Shown: positions 26,607 through 36,227, counted from the stretch's first letter. The stretch: DNA of 64,000 bases from Pseudomonadales bacterium (GCA_041395945.1 JAWKZN010000001.1:1860001-1924000), one strand, 5' to 3'. Notes: a model not told the origin generated them from the letters alone. Made by a program: numbers and translations.

Positions 26607-29600
26607 CTACCAGGTATCCACGTTGGGCCGCTTCTTGTGTTCCCGGGGCACCCTGGGTGGCAGGGACTTCAGCGCGCCGGAAATCCAATGCCGGCTCTGG
26701 GCCGGATCGATCACGTCATCGAGTTCGAAGTGTGATGCCATGTTGACCGCTTTGCCGCGCCGGTAACTGTCCGCCACCATCTTTTCGTATGTCGCCAGCC
26801 GCTCCGCCGGATCCTCGATCGCCTGAAGTTCCTTGCGGAAGCCCAGTTTCACCGCACCCTCGAGACCCATGCCGCCAAATTCCCCCGTCGGCCAGGTGAC
26901 CGTGAACATCGGCGCTTTGAAACTGCCTCCCGCCATGGCCTGGGCACCGAGACCGTAGGACTTGCGGATAATGATGGTCATCAGCGGAACATCGATGTTG
27001 GCACCCACCACAAACATGCGACCGGCGTGCCGCACCAGGGCCGTCTTCTCAATTTCCGGTCCCACCATGATGCCCGGACAGTCGACGAGAGACAGGATCG
27101 GAATATCGAAGGCGTCGCACAGCTGCATGAAGCGCGCACCTTTGTCTGCACCCGGTGCATCGATTGCGCCGGAAAGGTGGCCGGGATTGTTGGCAATGAC
27201 ACCCACGGGACGCCCTTCCACCCGGATGAAGGCAGTGATGATGCCGATACCCCAGGTCGGCCGGATTTCGAGCACCGAGCCGACATCGGCGATACCTTCC
27301 ACCACCGCCCGCATGTCGTAATAACGGAGACGGTTTTCCGGCACGATGAATCTGAGTTCGCGTGGATCGGGTGCCTCCCAGTGCTCTGTCGCACCCTGAA
27401 AATACGACAGGTATTGACGGGCGACAGCCACCGCCTCCGCTTCATCCTTTACCGCGATATCCACGACCCCGTTAGGTACCTGCACGTCCATCGGGCCGAC
27501 TTCTTCGGGTTTGAAAATGCCCAGGCCTCCGCCTTCGATCATTGCAGGCCCGCCGATGCCGATGTTCGAGCCTTCGGTGGCGATGATCACATCGCAGCAG
27601 GCGAGCAGCACAGCGTTACCCGCGAAGCAGCGACCATTGGTGATACCGATTATCGGCACCAGTCCCGACAGCTGCGCGAAGTAGGTGAACGCGAGACAAT
27701 CCAGCCCCGCCACACCCGAGCCATCCGTATCGCCGGGTCGACCCCCGCCGCCCTCGGCGAACAGCACCGTGGGCAGTCGATACTTCTCGGCAAGCTCGAA
27801 CATGCGGTCTTTCTTGGCATGATTGAGCATGCCCTGGGTACCCGCGAGCACCATGTAATCGTAAGAGACGATCATCGCCCGGGATCTGTCTTCGCCAAAC
27901 TGATCGCCATTGATGTGACCGATACCGCACACCATGCCGTCTCCGGTGGTATTGCGAATCAGATCTTCCATGCTGCGACGCCGGCGCTGGCCTGCCACCA
28001 CTACCGATCCATATTCGATAAAGGAACCGGGGTCGCACAGATCCGCAACGTTTTCACGGGCCGTACGGTGTCCGCGACCGTGACGCTTGGCGACCGCTGC
28101 CGGACGGTTCTCATCCAGGCCCGCACCCTGACGGTCGAACACCTCCTGCAGATCGGGCCGTATGTGGTCGAGGTCCACCTCGGCCAGGGTACCTTCTGCG
28201 CCGGCATCAACATCACCGAGTTCGATGACCAGCAGGGTGTGACCTTCGTAAACCGTGTCTCCCGCCTGGGCCCCTGTACGCACCACCACGCCGCTCGCGC
28301 TCGCGCGCACTTCGTGTTCCATCTTCATGGCTTCCATGATCGCGAGCGTCCGGCCAGCCCAGACCGGATCGCCCGGGCTGACTTCGACGCTGACCAGGGT
28401 GCCCTGCATGGGTGCCTGAACGGCCAGATGCCCTTCCGCCACGCTCTCTTCGACCAGCGCAAGTGCTGCGCTCTGTTCAGAAACCGCCACCGCTGCTCCG
28501 CGCCCATGATCGAGCACGGCCAGCGGGTCGGCACTGGCCAGACGGGTTCCGGCCAGTGCTCGACCGCCGGTTGCACCTGCGGCCTTCGCCGTCTGCGGCT
28601 CCTGCCCTGCATACCGGCGTGGATGGTCAGCCCCGTCGAGCAGTGCGGCGAGATGCTCATCAATAAAGCCCGTATCGATCCGCTGGGCGGCAAACCGTTC
28701 ATGACGCAGCACGCTCTTTAAGAAATCCAGATTGGTCGCCACCCCTTCGATGCGGAATTCGCACAGTGCCCGGTAGGTGCGCTGCACCGCCTCGGCAAAG
28801 CCCGGGGCGGGACTGTGCACGATGACCTTGGCCAGCAGCGAATCGAAGGCAGGATTGGTCCGGTAGCCCGTGTAGCCGTAAGTGTCCGTCCGTATCCCGG
28901 GACCGGTGGGCACATCGAAGGCGGCAAGTTTGCCACCCGCAGGCCGCGCCGTGCCATCTGCGGCCATGGTCTCCATATTGATCCGGCACTGAATGGCAAA
29001 GCCTCTGGGCGCAGGCACATCGGCCTGCAGCAGGCCAAGATCGGACAGAGATTTTCCTGCCGCGATTTCGAGCTGAGCACGCACCAGATCGACCCCGAGC
29101 ACCTCTTCGGTGATCGTATGTTCCACCTGCAGCCGCGCGTTGCCTTCTATGAAACAGAAGCGCTCACCGGCGAGCAGAAACTCCATGGTTCCCAGACTTC
29201 TGTAGTCGCTGGCAGCCGCCAGCGCCACCGCAGCGGCCGCGATCTGTTCCCGCACCGGCGCGGTCAGGCCCGGACTCGGTGCGATCTCTATCAGCTTCTG
29301 ATGGCGCCGTTGAATGCTGCATTCCCGCTCACCGAGATGACTGACTGCGCCTCTACCATCACCGATAATCTGCACCTCGATGTGTCGCGCCCGGGGCAGA
29401 AACTCTTCCACATAAACTTGGGCATTCCCGAACGCAGCCCCAGCCTCGGACGATGCACGGGCGAAGGCCTCTGTAATTTCCGCCGCCTGATTCACCAGTC
29501 GCATCCCGCGGCCACCGCCACCCGCCAGGGCTTTGATGAGCATGGCGCGGCCCTGATCCAGAGAGGCAAAGAACTGCTGCGCGCCTGCCACGTCCACCGC

Positions 29601-30002
29601 CCCGTCACTGCCGGCGAGTACGGGCACCCCACAGCGGCTGGCCAGCGCTCTGGCACTGACTTTGTCGCCAAAGCACTTGAGGGTTCCGGTAGCCGGACCT
29701 ACGAAAGTGATACCCGCCGCCTCGAGTGCGTCGGCAAAGTCCGGATTCTCACTGAGAAAGCCGTAGCCGGGATGCACCGCATCCGCGCCCACGCGCTGCG
29801 CAATCTGAACCAGCTGGGGGATGTCGAGATAGGCGCGGGCACCACGACCTTTCAGCGCCACCACCTCGTCTGTCTTTGCGATATGCGCGGAGTCCGCATC
29901 GTCTTCGGAGTACATAGCGATGGAAGTCAGTCCCATAGCGCTCGCCGCCCGCGCAATACGAATGGCGATCTCTCCGCGATTGGCAATCAGTAGTCGTTTC
30001 AT
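26607..30002 (-). CDS. Single-chain acyl-CoA carboxylase (BC-BCCP-CT fusion)
   Basis: This 1131-residue polypeptide carries a whole biotin-dependent carboxylase. It has biotin carboxylase at about 1-450 (R-L-L-I-A-N-R-G-E-I-A-I-R, K-A-L-A-G-G-G-G-R-G-M-R, R-E-C-S-I-Q-R-R-H-Q-K) and a biotin carrier domain with A-I-M-E-A-M-K-M-E-H (Lys560). A carboxyltransferase occupies about 610-1131 (N-G-R-C-F-A-G-N-A-V-L-L, V-D-C-P-G-I-M-V-G-P-E). The order and size match single-chain long-chain acyl-CoA carboxylases. The linker between the first two domains is short, so any BT-like domain must be small. It lies 50 bases upstream of the lyase-like gene and on the same strand, consistent with one operon through 21739. 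Confidence 0.88.
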   Translation of the reverse strand: MKRLLIANRGEIAIRIARAASAMGLTSIAMYSEDDADSAHIAKTDEVVALKGRGARAYLDIPQLVQIAQRVGADAVHPGYGFLSENPDFADALEAAGITFVGPATGTLKCFGDKVSARALASRCGVPVLAGSDGAVDVAGAQQFFASLDQGRAMLIKALAGGGGRGMRLVNQAAEITEAFARASSEAGAAFGNAQVYVEEFLPRARHIEVQIIGDGRGAVSHLGERECSIQRRHQKLIEIAPSPGLTAPVREQIAAAAVALAAASDYRSLGTMEFLLAGERFCFIEGNARLQVEHTITEEVLGVDLVRAQLEIAAGKSLSDLGLLQADVPAPRGFAIQCRINMETMAADGTARPAGGKLAAFDVPTGPGIRTDTYGYTGYRTNPAFDSLLAKVIVHSPAPGFAEAVQRTYRALCEFRIEGVATNLDFLKSVLRHERFAAQRIDTGFIDEHLAALLDGADHPRRYAGQEPQTAKAAGATGGRALAGTRLASADPLAVLDHGRGAAVAVSEQSAALALVEESVAEGHLAVQAPMQGTLVSVEVSPGDPVWAGRTLAIMEAMKMEHEVRASASGVVVRTGAQAGDTVYEGHTLLVIELGDVDAGAEGTLAEVDLDHIRPDLQEVFDRQGAGLDENRPAAVAKRHGRGHRTARENVADLCDPGSFIEYGSVVVAGQRRRRSMEDLIRNTTGDGMVCGIGHINGDQFGEDRSRAMIVSYDYMVLAGTQGMLNHAKKDRMFELAEKYRLPTVLFAEGGGGRPGDTDGSGVAGLDCLAFTYFAQLSGLVPIIGITNGRCFAGNAVLLACCDVIIATEGSNIGIGGPAMIEGGGLGIFKPEEVGPMDVQVPNGVVDIAVKDEAEAVAVARQYLSYFQGATEHWEAPDPRELRFIVPENRLRYYDMRAVVEGIADVGSVLEIRPTWGIGIITAFIRVEGRPVGVIANNPGHLSGAIDAPGADKGARFMQLCDAFDIPILSLVDCPGIMVGPEIEKTALVRHAGRMFVVGANIDVPLMTIIIRKSYGLGAQAMAGGSFKAPMFTVTWPTGEFGGMGLEGAVKLGFRKELQAIEDPAERLATYEKMVADSYRRGKAVNMASHFELDDVIDPAQSRHWISGALKSLPPRVPREHKKRPNVDTW

Positions 30003-30158
30003 CGAGGCTGTGTCTTCCCGGGTTGTCTGTCGATTCCATTATCAGCACGGATGATGCCTTATCGGTCAGGCACACGGAACCGATGGGCCTCAGCCGAGCA
30101 GGCGGGTGTATGATCCTGGCCCATCCAGGAAACCTGCGAACCCCCAGGTCTCCGCTTC

Positions 30159-30171
30159 CTGATCTGATCAG
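30159..30171. promoter_or_regulatory. 13-bp palindrome just before the amidohydrolase ribosome binding site
   Basis: CTGATC-T-GATCAG is a perfect palindrome ending two bases before the GAGGAA ribosome binding site of the gene at 30187. A protein bound here, or a short hairpin in the mRNA, would affect expression of that gene. The 184-base divergent spacer otherwise holds only possible promoters. Confidence 0.35.
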
Positions 30172-30186
30172 ACGAGGAATCTGCTG

Positions 30187-31206
30187 ATGGCTAATCCCGT
30201 ACCCGGCAGCCTGGAATGGCTGGCACAGGTTGAAGAGGAAATTCTGGACCCGGAGCGTGAGATCGTCGATCCGCACCATCATCTCTGGCGGAGGGAAGGC
30301 TTCGACTACCTGCTCAGCGATCTCTGGGCGGATACCGGGTCGGGTCACCGGATCACCGCGACGGTGTTTGTCGAATGCCGGGCGGAGTACCGTACCTCAG
30401 GTCCGGAGCAGCTCCGTTGCGTCGGTGAAACAGAGTTCGTGGCCGCCGTCGCCGCAGAGAGTCGCGCCCGCAACGACGGCAATCAGGCGGTAATCTCCGC
30501 CATCGTTGCTCACGCCGACCTCACCGCACCCGATCAGCTCGATGCAGTACTCGCCGCCCACAAAGCAGCGGGCAAGGGTCTGTTCCGCGGCATCCGCCAC
30601 GCCGGAGCCCGGGATCCGCACCCTGAAGCCCTGACCATTCCCGGACGCGCGCCGGAAGGACTCTATGGCCGCACGGACTTCCGCCGCGGGCTTACCCGTC
30701 TGGGGGAACTCGGTTATTCCTACGACACCTGGCACTACCATCATCAGAACGCCGCCTTTGCCGAGCTCGCCCGGGCCGTGCCGGGCACCACCATGGTGCT
30801 CGACCACTTCGGTACCCCACTGGGTGTCGGGCCCTATGCGGAACATCGCCAGGACATCTTCGAAAAATGGAAGAAGGACATCACCGCAATCGCGGCCTGT
30901 CCGAACGTGGTGGCCAAACTCGGCGGGCTGGCGATGCCGGACAACGGCTTCGGCTGGGACAGGCGGACGACTCCAGCCGGTTCGGACGAACTGGTTGCCG
31001 CCCAGAGCGCCTACTATCTGCACACCATCGACGCCTTCGGGCCGGAGCGCTGCATGTTCGAGAGCAACTTCCCGGTGGACAAGCGCTCGGTGTCCTATGC
31101 CGTGTACTGGAATGCCATGAAGAAGCTCGCGGCAGGCTTCTCTGAGACCGAGCAGCAGGCGCTGTTTGCGGGCACCGCGAGGCGGATCTATCGCCTTCCT
31201 GCCTGA
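30187..31206 (+). CDS. Amidohydrolase family (amidohydrolase 2) metal-dependent hydrolase
   Basis: This 339-residue TIM-barrel protein has V-D-P-H-H-H-L-W near the N-terminus (metal-binding H-x-H), L-D-H-F-G-T-P, and a C-terminal F-E-S-N-F-P-V-D-K. These are the signatures of the amidohydrolase 2 group, which includes lactonases such as LigI and several decarboxylases. The start has GAGGAA upstream. It is divergent from the single-chain carboxylase gene and could share its control. The substrate is not determinable; lactone or dicarboxylate hydrolysis is a reasonable guess. Confidence 0.8.
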   Translation: MANPVPGSLEWLAQVEEEILDPEREIVDPHHHLWRREGFDYLLSDLWADTGSGHRITATVFVECRAEYRTSGPEQLRCVGETEFVAAVAAESRARNDGNQAVISAIVAHADLTAPDQLDAVLAAHKAAGKGLFRGIRHAGARDPHPEALTIPGRAPEGLYGRTDFRRGLTRLGELGYSYDTWHYHHQNAAFAELARAVPGTTMVLDHFGTPLGVGPYAEHRQDIFEKWKKDITAIAACPNVVAKLGGLAMPDNGFGWDRRTTPAGSDELVAAQSAYYLHTIDAFGPERCMFESNFPVDKRSVSYAVYWNAMKKLAAGFSETEQQALFAGTARRIYRLPA

Positions 31207-31405
31207 TTGATGTGACCTGCGGGTGCCCCGGTAGGTCTTTCGTGCACGGTGAGCGGGAATCATCCGCACGGTCAGCCAGTTGAGGGCTGCCAGGGATTAA
31301 ATGGAGATTTAATGGAGACAAGGTGCAGAAAAAGTGTATATTGCCCGCCATTGTCCCTCACGACTCCCGAATCTCAATAATCAGAACTTTATTAAGGAGC
31401 GACCG

Positions 31406-32530
31406 ATGCGTTCATCGTTCAAACTGATCAGCCTGGCGGGCCTGCTTGCCTGCGCTTTGCCGGCAACCGCCCAGGAGCATGGACCCAAAGACAGTCAGCT
31501 GTTTCTGTCCGTGCTCGGCGCGGAGTACGACGGTCCTTCAGACCTGGACATCCGCAGATCGGACACCGGTTTTGGTGGCGGCATCGGATTCGGTATCACC
31601 GACAACTGGGCGCTGGAAGCCACTCTGTTCGACTTCAAACCGCAAGTCGAAGTCGGCGGCACCCGCACCAAAGGTGATGTGGACTACTGGACCGTCAACG
31701 TCATCCGCTCCATCGGTCCGGGCGTGAACTGGCAACCCTACCTGACCGCTGGCGCAGGCCGCGCGGAATTCCGCTATGACGGGCTGCAGGACAAGGAGAT
31801 GGACAGCCTCTTCAACCTCGGTGCCGGATTCTTCGCCAACCTGACCGAGCGTCTCGCGTTCCGCGCCGATGTGCGCGGCGTCTACCACAATGGTGCCGAC
31901 AGTTTTTCACCGATGGCGACCGCAGGCCTGAGCTTCATCCTCGGCGGTGCCAAGCCGGCTCCGATGGTGGCCGCACCCGCTCCGGTCGATTCCGATGGCG
32001 ACGGCGTGACCGATGACCGGGACGCCTGCCCCAATACCCCCGCCGGTGTCTCAGTCGATGCCCGTGGCTGCCCGCTCGACAGCGACCGCGACGGCGTGCC
32101 GGATCACCGGGACGACTGCCCCAACACCCCGGCCGGCGCCAAAGTCGATGCCCGAGGCTGCGAAGTCGTGATAGAGAAGCCCGTCTCCTTCAACCTTACC
32201 GTTGAATTCGGCTTCGACTCCGCCGAGATCACCGGCGTGGCCTTCCAGGAGATGCTGGAACTGCTCAAGTTCCTGCGCGAATATCCGAGCACCAGTGCAG
32301 TCATCGAAGGGCACACCGACAGCCGCGGCGCGGAGGACTACAACCAGAATCTGTCCCAGCGTCGGGCTGCTGCTGTGCTGGAAGCGCTGACCAACTCCGG
32401 TATCCCGCGCTCCAGACTCAGCTCCGTGGGTTACGGTGAGTCACGCCCGGTCGCCAGCAACGACACCGATGCAGGTCGCGCCAAGAACCGCCGCGTCACC
32501 GTGGTGGTGTCCGGCGTCGCCAGGCAGTAG
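31406..32530 (+). CDS. OmpA-family outer-membrane protein with TSP3 repeats
   Basis: This 374-residue protein has a signal peptide ending at A-T-A-Q-E and an N-terminal OmpA-like beta-barrel of about 165 residues. Two thrombospondin type 3 calcium-binding repeats follow (D-S-D-G-D-G-V-T-D-D-R-D-A-C-P-N and D-S-D-R-D-G-V-P-D-H). The C-terminal peptidoglycan-binding OmpA domain contains E-G-H-T-D-S-R-G-A-E-D-Y-N and L-S-Q-R-R-A. It should tether the outer membrane to the cell wall. AAGGAG precedes the ATG at 31406. The 5' leader contains the near-repeat TTAAATGGAGA/TTTAATGGAGA at about 31299-31320 and the -10-like TATATT. Confidence 0.9.
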   Translation: MRSSFKLISLAGLLACALPATAQEHGPKDSQLFLSVLGAEYDGPSDLDIRRSDTGFGGGIGFGITDNWALEATLFDFKPQVEVGGTRTKGDVDYWTVNVIRSIGPGVNWQPYLTAGAGRAEFRYDGLQDKEMDSLFNLGAGFFANLTERLAFRADVRGVYHNGADSFSPMATAGLSFILGGAKPAPMVAAPAPVDSDGDGVTDDRDACPNTPAGVSVDARGCPLDSDRDGVPDHRDDCPNTPAGAKVDARGCEVVIEKPVSFNLTVEFGFDSAEITGVAFQEMLELLKFLREYPSTSAVIEGHTDSRGAEDYNQNLSQRRAAAVLEALTNSGIPRSRLSSVGYGESRPVASNDTDAGRAKNRRVTVVVSGVARQ

Positions 32531-32597
32531 GCACAACACCGGCTGTCGCGCGCGGGCAGCCGCGCGCAATCTCCGGTGCGACCGTACGGGTCGGGCC

Positions 32598-32624
32598 GGA
32601 GTCCGGACAATGGAGTCCGGACAA
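32598..32624 (+). repeat. Tandem 13-bp repeat with internal palindrome
   Basis: GGAGTCCGGACAA occurs at 32598-32610 and 32612-32624, one base apart. Each unit contains the palindrome GTCCGGAC. It lies in the 161-base convergent gap after the OmpA gene. The duplication may act as a transcription-end structure or protein site; it codes for nothing I can support. Confidence 0.5.
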
Positions 32625-32691
32625 ACCGAAAAGCTCTGTCGGCTGAGCGGACAGGACCATCAGGTACAGGCCCGATCAGATAAACGCCCGA

Positions 32692-33195
32692 TCAGGCAAC
32701 CTGATAACGCAGCAACACCCGGGAACCATCCGCGAGTCCCCTGCGGAAGCGCGGGCCCCAGATCACCCACTCAAGGCGGTATTTACCGCCGAATACATCC
32801 AGCACCCGGGCATGGACACCGGCATCGGAAACCAGGCTTGCGGTCATGTCCCGCTGCGGCAGCTGCTGGTAGCCGGGATTGTCCGCCCAGACACCCACAT
32901 CACCCAGCCACACCTTCGTCCGCGTGAGACCAAGTTCTACCGCCCGGGCCCGCCAGGCGTCTGCCGCAGTCACCACGTAGAGGTCGTCTCCCTCCCGGAT
33001 GAACCAGACTTCCGCCTGACAGCGACTCAAGGATCCGTCGGTTCGAACCGGTGACAGGTAGATGAGGTCCGACTCATCCGCTTCGCTGGGCAGTCGCGGT
33101 GCAGCAGTGGACGCGGCAGCCAGAACACCCGGAGCAAGCGTACTCCCCGCCAGTCCCAGACCGGTGCTCAGGATCATGCGTCTGCGTGTAATCAT
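32692..33195 (-). CDS. Tat-exported protein, possible flavin split-barrel fold
   Basis: This 167-residue protein starts with a twin-arginine type signal (T-R-R-R-M-I-L-S followed by a small hydrophobic core and L-A-A-A). The mature part has Y-L-S-P-V-R-T-D-G-S, then A-E-V-W-F-I-R-E-G-D-D-L-Y-V-V-T and W-R-A-R-A. This resembles DUF2255/F420-nitroreductase-like split barrels, although the resemblance is weak and by eye. A Tat signal would fit a cofactor-containing fold exported to the periplasm. The start has GAGGAAGGG upstream. It lies downstream of fumarase on the opposite side of a convergent gap. Confidence 0.6.
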   Translation of the reverse strand: MITRRRMILSTGLGLAGSTLAPGVLAAASTAAPRLPSEADESDLIYLSPVRTDGSLSRCQAEVWFIREGDDLYVVTAADAWRARAVELGLTRTKVWLGDVGVWADNPGYQQLPQRDMTASLVSDAGVHARVLDVFGGKYRLEWVIWGPRFRRGLADGSRVLLRYQVA

Positions 33196-33264
33196 GCCCT
33201 TCCTCTTCTGTAATGTATCCCAGCAAGGGTTCTCTGCTGGTCTGCTGACTCGACCTGAATTGCT

Positions 33265-34794
33265 CTAGACCACCCTGGCGGCGATCCGTTCGGCAATTTT
33301 TCCTGACCAGATCTGCGGACCCAGACGGTGCGCCGATTCGCCTTTCGAATCGACGGCAACGGTCACCGGCATGTCCTTCACCACAAACTCGTGAATGGCC
33401 TCCATGCCCAGTTCAGGAAAGGCAATGACCGTCGACCGGGTAATGGCCTTGGCGACCAGATAGGCGGCACCGCCCACCGCAATCATGTAGGCCGCTCCCG
33501 CATCGCGGATCGCCTCAATTGCCGCCGGTCCCCGCTCCGCCTTGCCGACCATGCCGATCAGGCCGGTCTGTTCGAGCAGCGGGCGGGTGAATTTGTCCAT
33601 TCGGGTCGCCGTGGTGGGCCCTGCCGGTCCGATCACTTCATCGCCCACCGGATCCACCGGACCGACGTAGTAGATCATGCGGTTGCGGAAATCGACCGGC
33701 AGCGGTTCGCCCTTCTCGAGCAGGTCCACCAGCTTCTTGTGCGCCGCGTCCCGGCCGGTCAGCAGCTTGCCGGAAAGCAGCAGTGTGTCGCCCGTCTTCC
33801 AGGTGCGCACGATTTCCGGGGTGAGGGTATCGAGATCCACCTTGCGCACATCGGCCCCGAGATCGAAGTCAATGTCCGGCCACTCATCGAGATCGGGGGC
33901 TTCAAAGCGGGCGGGGCCGGAGCCATCCAGGGTGAAATGGACATGGCGGGTGGCGGAGCAGTTCGGAATCACCGCCACGGGTTTGTTCGCCGCGTGGGTG
34001 GGGTACTCGCGCACCTTCACATCCAGCACCGTGGTCAGGCCACCAAGGCCCTGGGCGCCGATACCCAGTGCGTTGACCTTGTCGAAAATCTCGAGGCGAA
34101 GCTCTTCGAGATGGCTGGAAGGTCCCCGCGCCTTCAGCTCCTGAATGTCGATGGCGTCCATCATCGACTCCTTGGCGATCAGCATGGCCTTTTCGGGCGT
34201 ACCGCCGATGCCGATACCCAGGATGCCGGGCGGACACCAGCCTGCCCCCATGGCCGGCACCATGTTGAGCACCCAGTCGACGATCGAGTCCGACGGGTTC
34301 AGCATGGCGAACTTCGCCTTGGCCTCGCTGCCGCCCCCTTTCGCCGCCACTTCCACACTCAGCCTGTCGCCAGGCACCATGGAATAGTGGATGACCGCAG
34401 GGGTGTTGTCCCGGGTGTTAGTGCGCTTACCGTCCGGGTCCGCCAGTACCGAGGCGCGCAGCACGTTGTCGGGGAAAGCGTACGCCCGGCGCACGCCTTC
34501 GTTGATCATATCGTCCACACTCAATGTGGCATCCCAGCGCACGTCCATACCCACCTTCACGAACACGATCACGATGCCTGTGTCCTGACAGATTGGCCTT
34601 CGACCAATGGCGCACATCCGCGAATTCACGAGCACCTGGGTCAGGGCGGCCTTGGCTGCCGGCGCCTCTTCCCGCTCCCAGGCGCTGCGCATCGCACGGA
34701 TGAAGTCCACCGGATGGTAATAGGAGATGAACTGCAGTGCGTCCGCCACGCTCTGAATCAGGTCTTCCTGCTTGATCGCTTTACCTGCCTGCAT
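33265..34794 (-). CDS. Class I (iron-sulfur) fumarate hydratase
   Basis: This 509-residue protein is a FumA/FumB-type, oxygen-sensitive [4Fe-4S] fumarase that interconverts fumarate and malate in the citric acid cycle. The N-terminal domain has I-C-Q-D-T-G, G-W-C-P-P-G and N-C-S-A-T-R-H, whose three cysteines should ligate the cluster. The C-terminal beta domain has V-G-P-V-D-P-V-G-D-E-V-I-G-P-A-G-P-T-T-A and P-E-L-G-M-E-A-I. Length matches the family. It is a single minus-strand gene, divergent from the dipeptidase gene over a 143-base spacer. Confidence 0.93.
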   Translation of the reverse strand: MQAGKAIKQEDLIQSVADALQFISYYHPVDFIRAMRSAWEREEAPAAKAALTQVLVNSRMCAIGRRPICQDTGIVIVFVKVGMDVRWDATLSVDDMINEGVRRAYAFPDNVLRASVLADPDGKRTNTRDNTPAVIHYSMVPGDRLSVEVAAKGGGSEAKAKFAMLNPSDSIVDWVLNMVPAMGAGWCPPGILGIGIGGTPEKAMLIAKESMMDAIDIQELKARGPSSHLEELRLEIFDKVNALGIGAQGLGGLTTVLDVKVREYPTHAANKPVAVIPNCSATRHVHFTLDGSGPARFEAPDLDEWPDIDFDLGADVRKVDLDTLTPEIVRTWKTGDTLLLSGKLLTGRDAAHKKLVDLLEKGEPLPVDFRNRMIYYVGPVDPVGDEVIGPAGPTTATRMDKFTRPLLEQTGLIGMVGKAERGPAAIEAIRDAGAAYMIAVGGAAYLVAKAITRSTVIAFPELGMEAIHEFVVKDMPVTVAVDSKGESAHRLGPQIWSGKIAERIAARVV

Positions 34795-34937
34795 GATTCT
34801 CTTCGGTCGCTGCTTTCGGGGTCGGCCATTCTACCGCAGGTTGCGCGCACCCGGGGCGTGAACAGAAGAGACCTGCGCCTTGTCACCCCTTACCGGCACG
34901 TGTGAACATGCCGCCTCCGAAATTCCGGAAGCCGAAG

Positions 34938-36227
34938 ATGCAGTGTATTCATCGACCCCTGCCTTTTTCATTCCTCGCGGCCACACTGCTGGTGCTGGGG
35001 GGTTGTGGACAACCTGCCCCGTCCGGGCCCGACCAGAGCAGATCGGCGGAAGCTCCGGTAGCGCCGGTAGCACCTGAGGCAAAAGCCCGGGAACTGAGCC
35101 GGAAGTACCTGATCGTCGACACCCATATCGACGTACCCTACCGTCTCCTGGAAACACCCGCCGATGTCAGTAAAGCCACGAAAGATGGGGACTTCGACTA
35201 CCCGCGAGCGGTTGCCGGTGGTCTCGATGCGCTGTTCATGTCTATCTATATTCCGGCCGATGTGGACGCCGAGGGTAAAGCCGGTGAGCTGGCCAACAGC
35301 CTGATCGACTCCATGGAAGCGCTGGCTGCCGCCGCACCCGAAAAATTTGCCGTAGCTACCTGTGCCGCCGATCTGCCGGCCCTCAAGGGTCAGGGCAGGA
35401 TCGCACTGCCACTGGGTATGGAGAATGGCGGACCCATTGCCGGGTCCTTCGAAACACTCAGGCATTTCCGGGATCGGGGGATCCGCTATATCACCCTCGC
35501 CCACTCGAAATCGAACCATATCTCGGACTCTTCTTACGATGAGAACGAGCAGTGGCAGGGCCTCTCCGAATTCGGTCGCACACTGATCGGCGAGATGAAC
35601 CGCCAGGGGGTGATGATCGACGTCTCGCACATAACCGATCGCGCCTTCTGGCAGGTGATCGAACTGACCGAAGTGCCCATAATCGCCAGCCATTCTTCGC
35701 TGCGGCATTTCACACCGGATTTCCACCGCAACATGAGCGATGACATGGTCGCAGCGCTCAAGGCCAACGGTGGCGTCATACAGATCAACTTCGGCAGCAG
35801 TTTTCTTACCGCCGACGCCAATGGTTACGGCGGCAAACTGCAGGAAGCTGCGCAGAGTTTCGCTGCCGGAATGGGGCTGAAGGAAGACGATCCGCTGCTC
35901 GAGAAGTTCGCCGCCGACTACCGTGCGGAGCACCCCTACCCGTTCGCGACGGTGGCGGACGTACTCGATCACATCGACCGTGCCGTGATGCTTGCCGGCA
36001 TTGACCATGTGGGCCTCGGTTCGGACTACGACGGTGTGGGTGACAGCCTGCCCGTCGGGCTCAAAGATGTGAGCCAGTATCCGAACCTGATCGCGGGACT
36101 GATCGAGCGCGGTTACAGCGACGCTGATATCGAAAAGATCCTCGGCGGAAACCTGCTCAGAGTCTGGCGACAGGTCGAAGCATTCGCGACGGCTGCAGGC
36201 AACCCGCCGGCCTGTACCCAGGCCTGA
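34938..36227 (+). CDS. Membrane dipeptidase (peptidase M19), lipoprotein
   Basis: This 429-residue zinc dipeptidase of the renal dipeptidase family has D-T-H-I-D-V-P-Y (first metal site), L-G-M-E-N-G-G-P, L-A-H-S-K-S-N-H, A-S-H-S-S and G-L-G-S-D-Y-D-G-V-G. A lipobox L-G-G-C about 23 residues from the chosen start makes it a lipoprotein. The ATG at 34938 has GGAAG six bases upstream; GTG 34902 and ATG 34908 are in frame but give an over-long signal. The family hydrolyses dipeptides, including D-amino-acid-containing ones. The next gene starts within its stop (TGATG). Confidence 0.87.
   Translation: MQCIHRPLPFSFLAATLLVLGGCGQPAPSGPDQSRSAEAPVAPVAPEAKARELSRKYLIVDTHIDVPYRLLETPADVSKATKDGDFDYPRAVAGGLDALFMSIYIPADVDAEGKAGELANSLIDSMEALAAAAPEKFAVATCAADLPALKGQGRIALPLGMENGGPIAGSFETLRHFRDRGIRYITLAHSKSNHISDSSYDENEQWQGLSEFGRTLIGEMNRQGVMIDVSHITDRAFWQVIELTEVPIIASHSSLRHFTPDFHRNMSDDMVAALKANGGVIQINFGSSFLTADANGYGGKLQEAAQSFAAGMGLKEDDPLLEKFAADYRAEHPYPFATVADVLDHIDRAVMLAGIDHVGLGSDYDGVGDSLPVGLKDVSQYPNLIAGLIERGYSDADIEKILGGNLLRVWRQVEAFATAAGNPPACTQA

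Noticed and set aside
27027..28721. 564-codon open frame on the plus strand opposite the single-chain carboxylase gene
   Set aside because: It lies wholly inside a gene with clear conserved domains, and its translation is Arg/His-rich with no recognisable motif. It is a by-product of GC-rich codon use.
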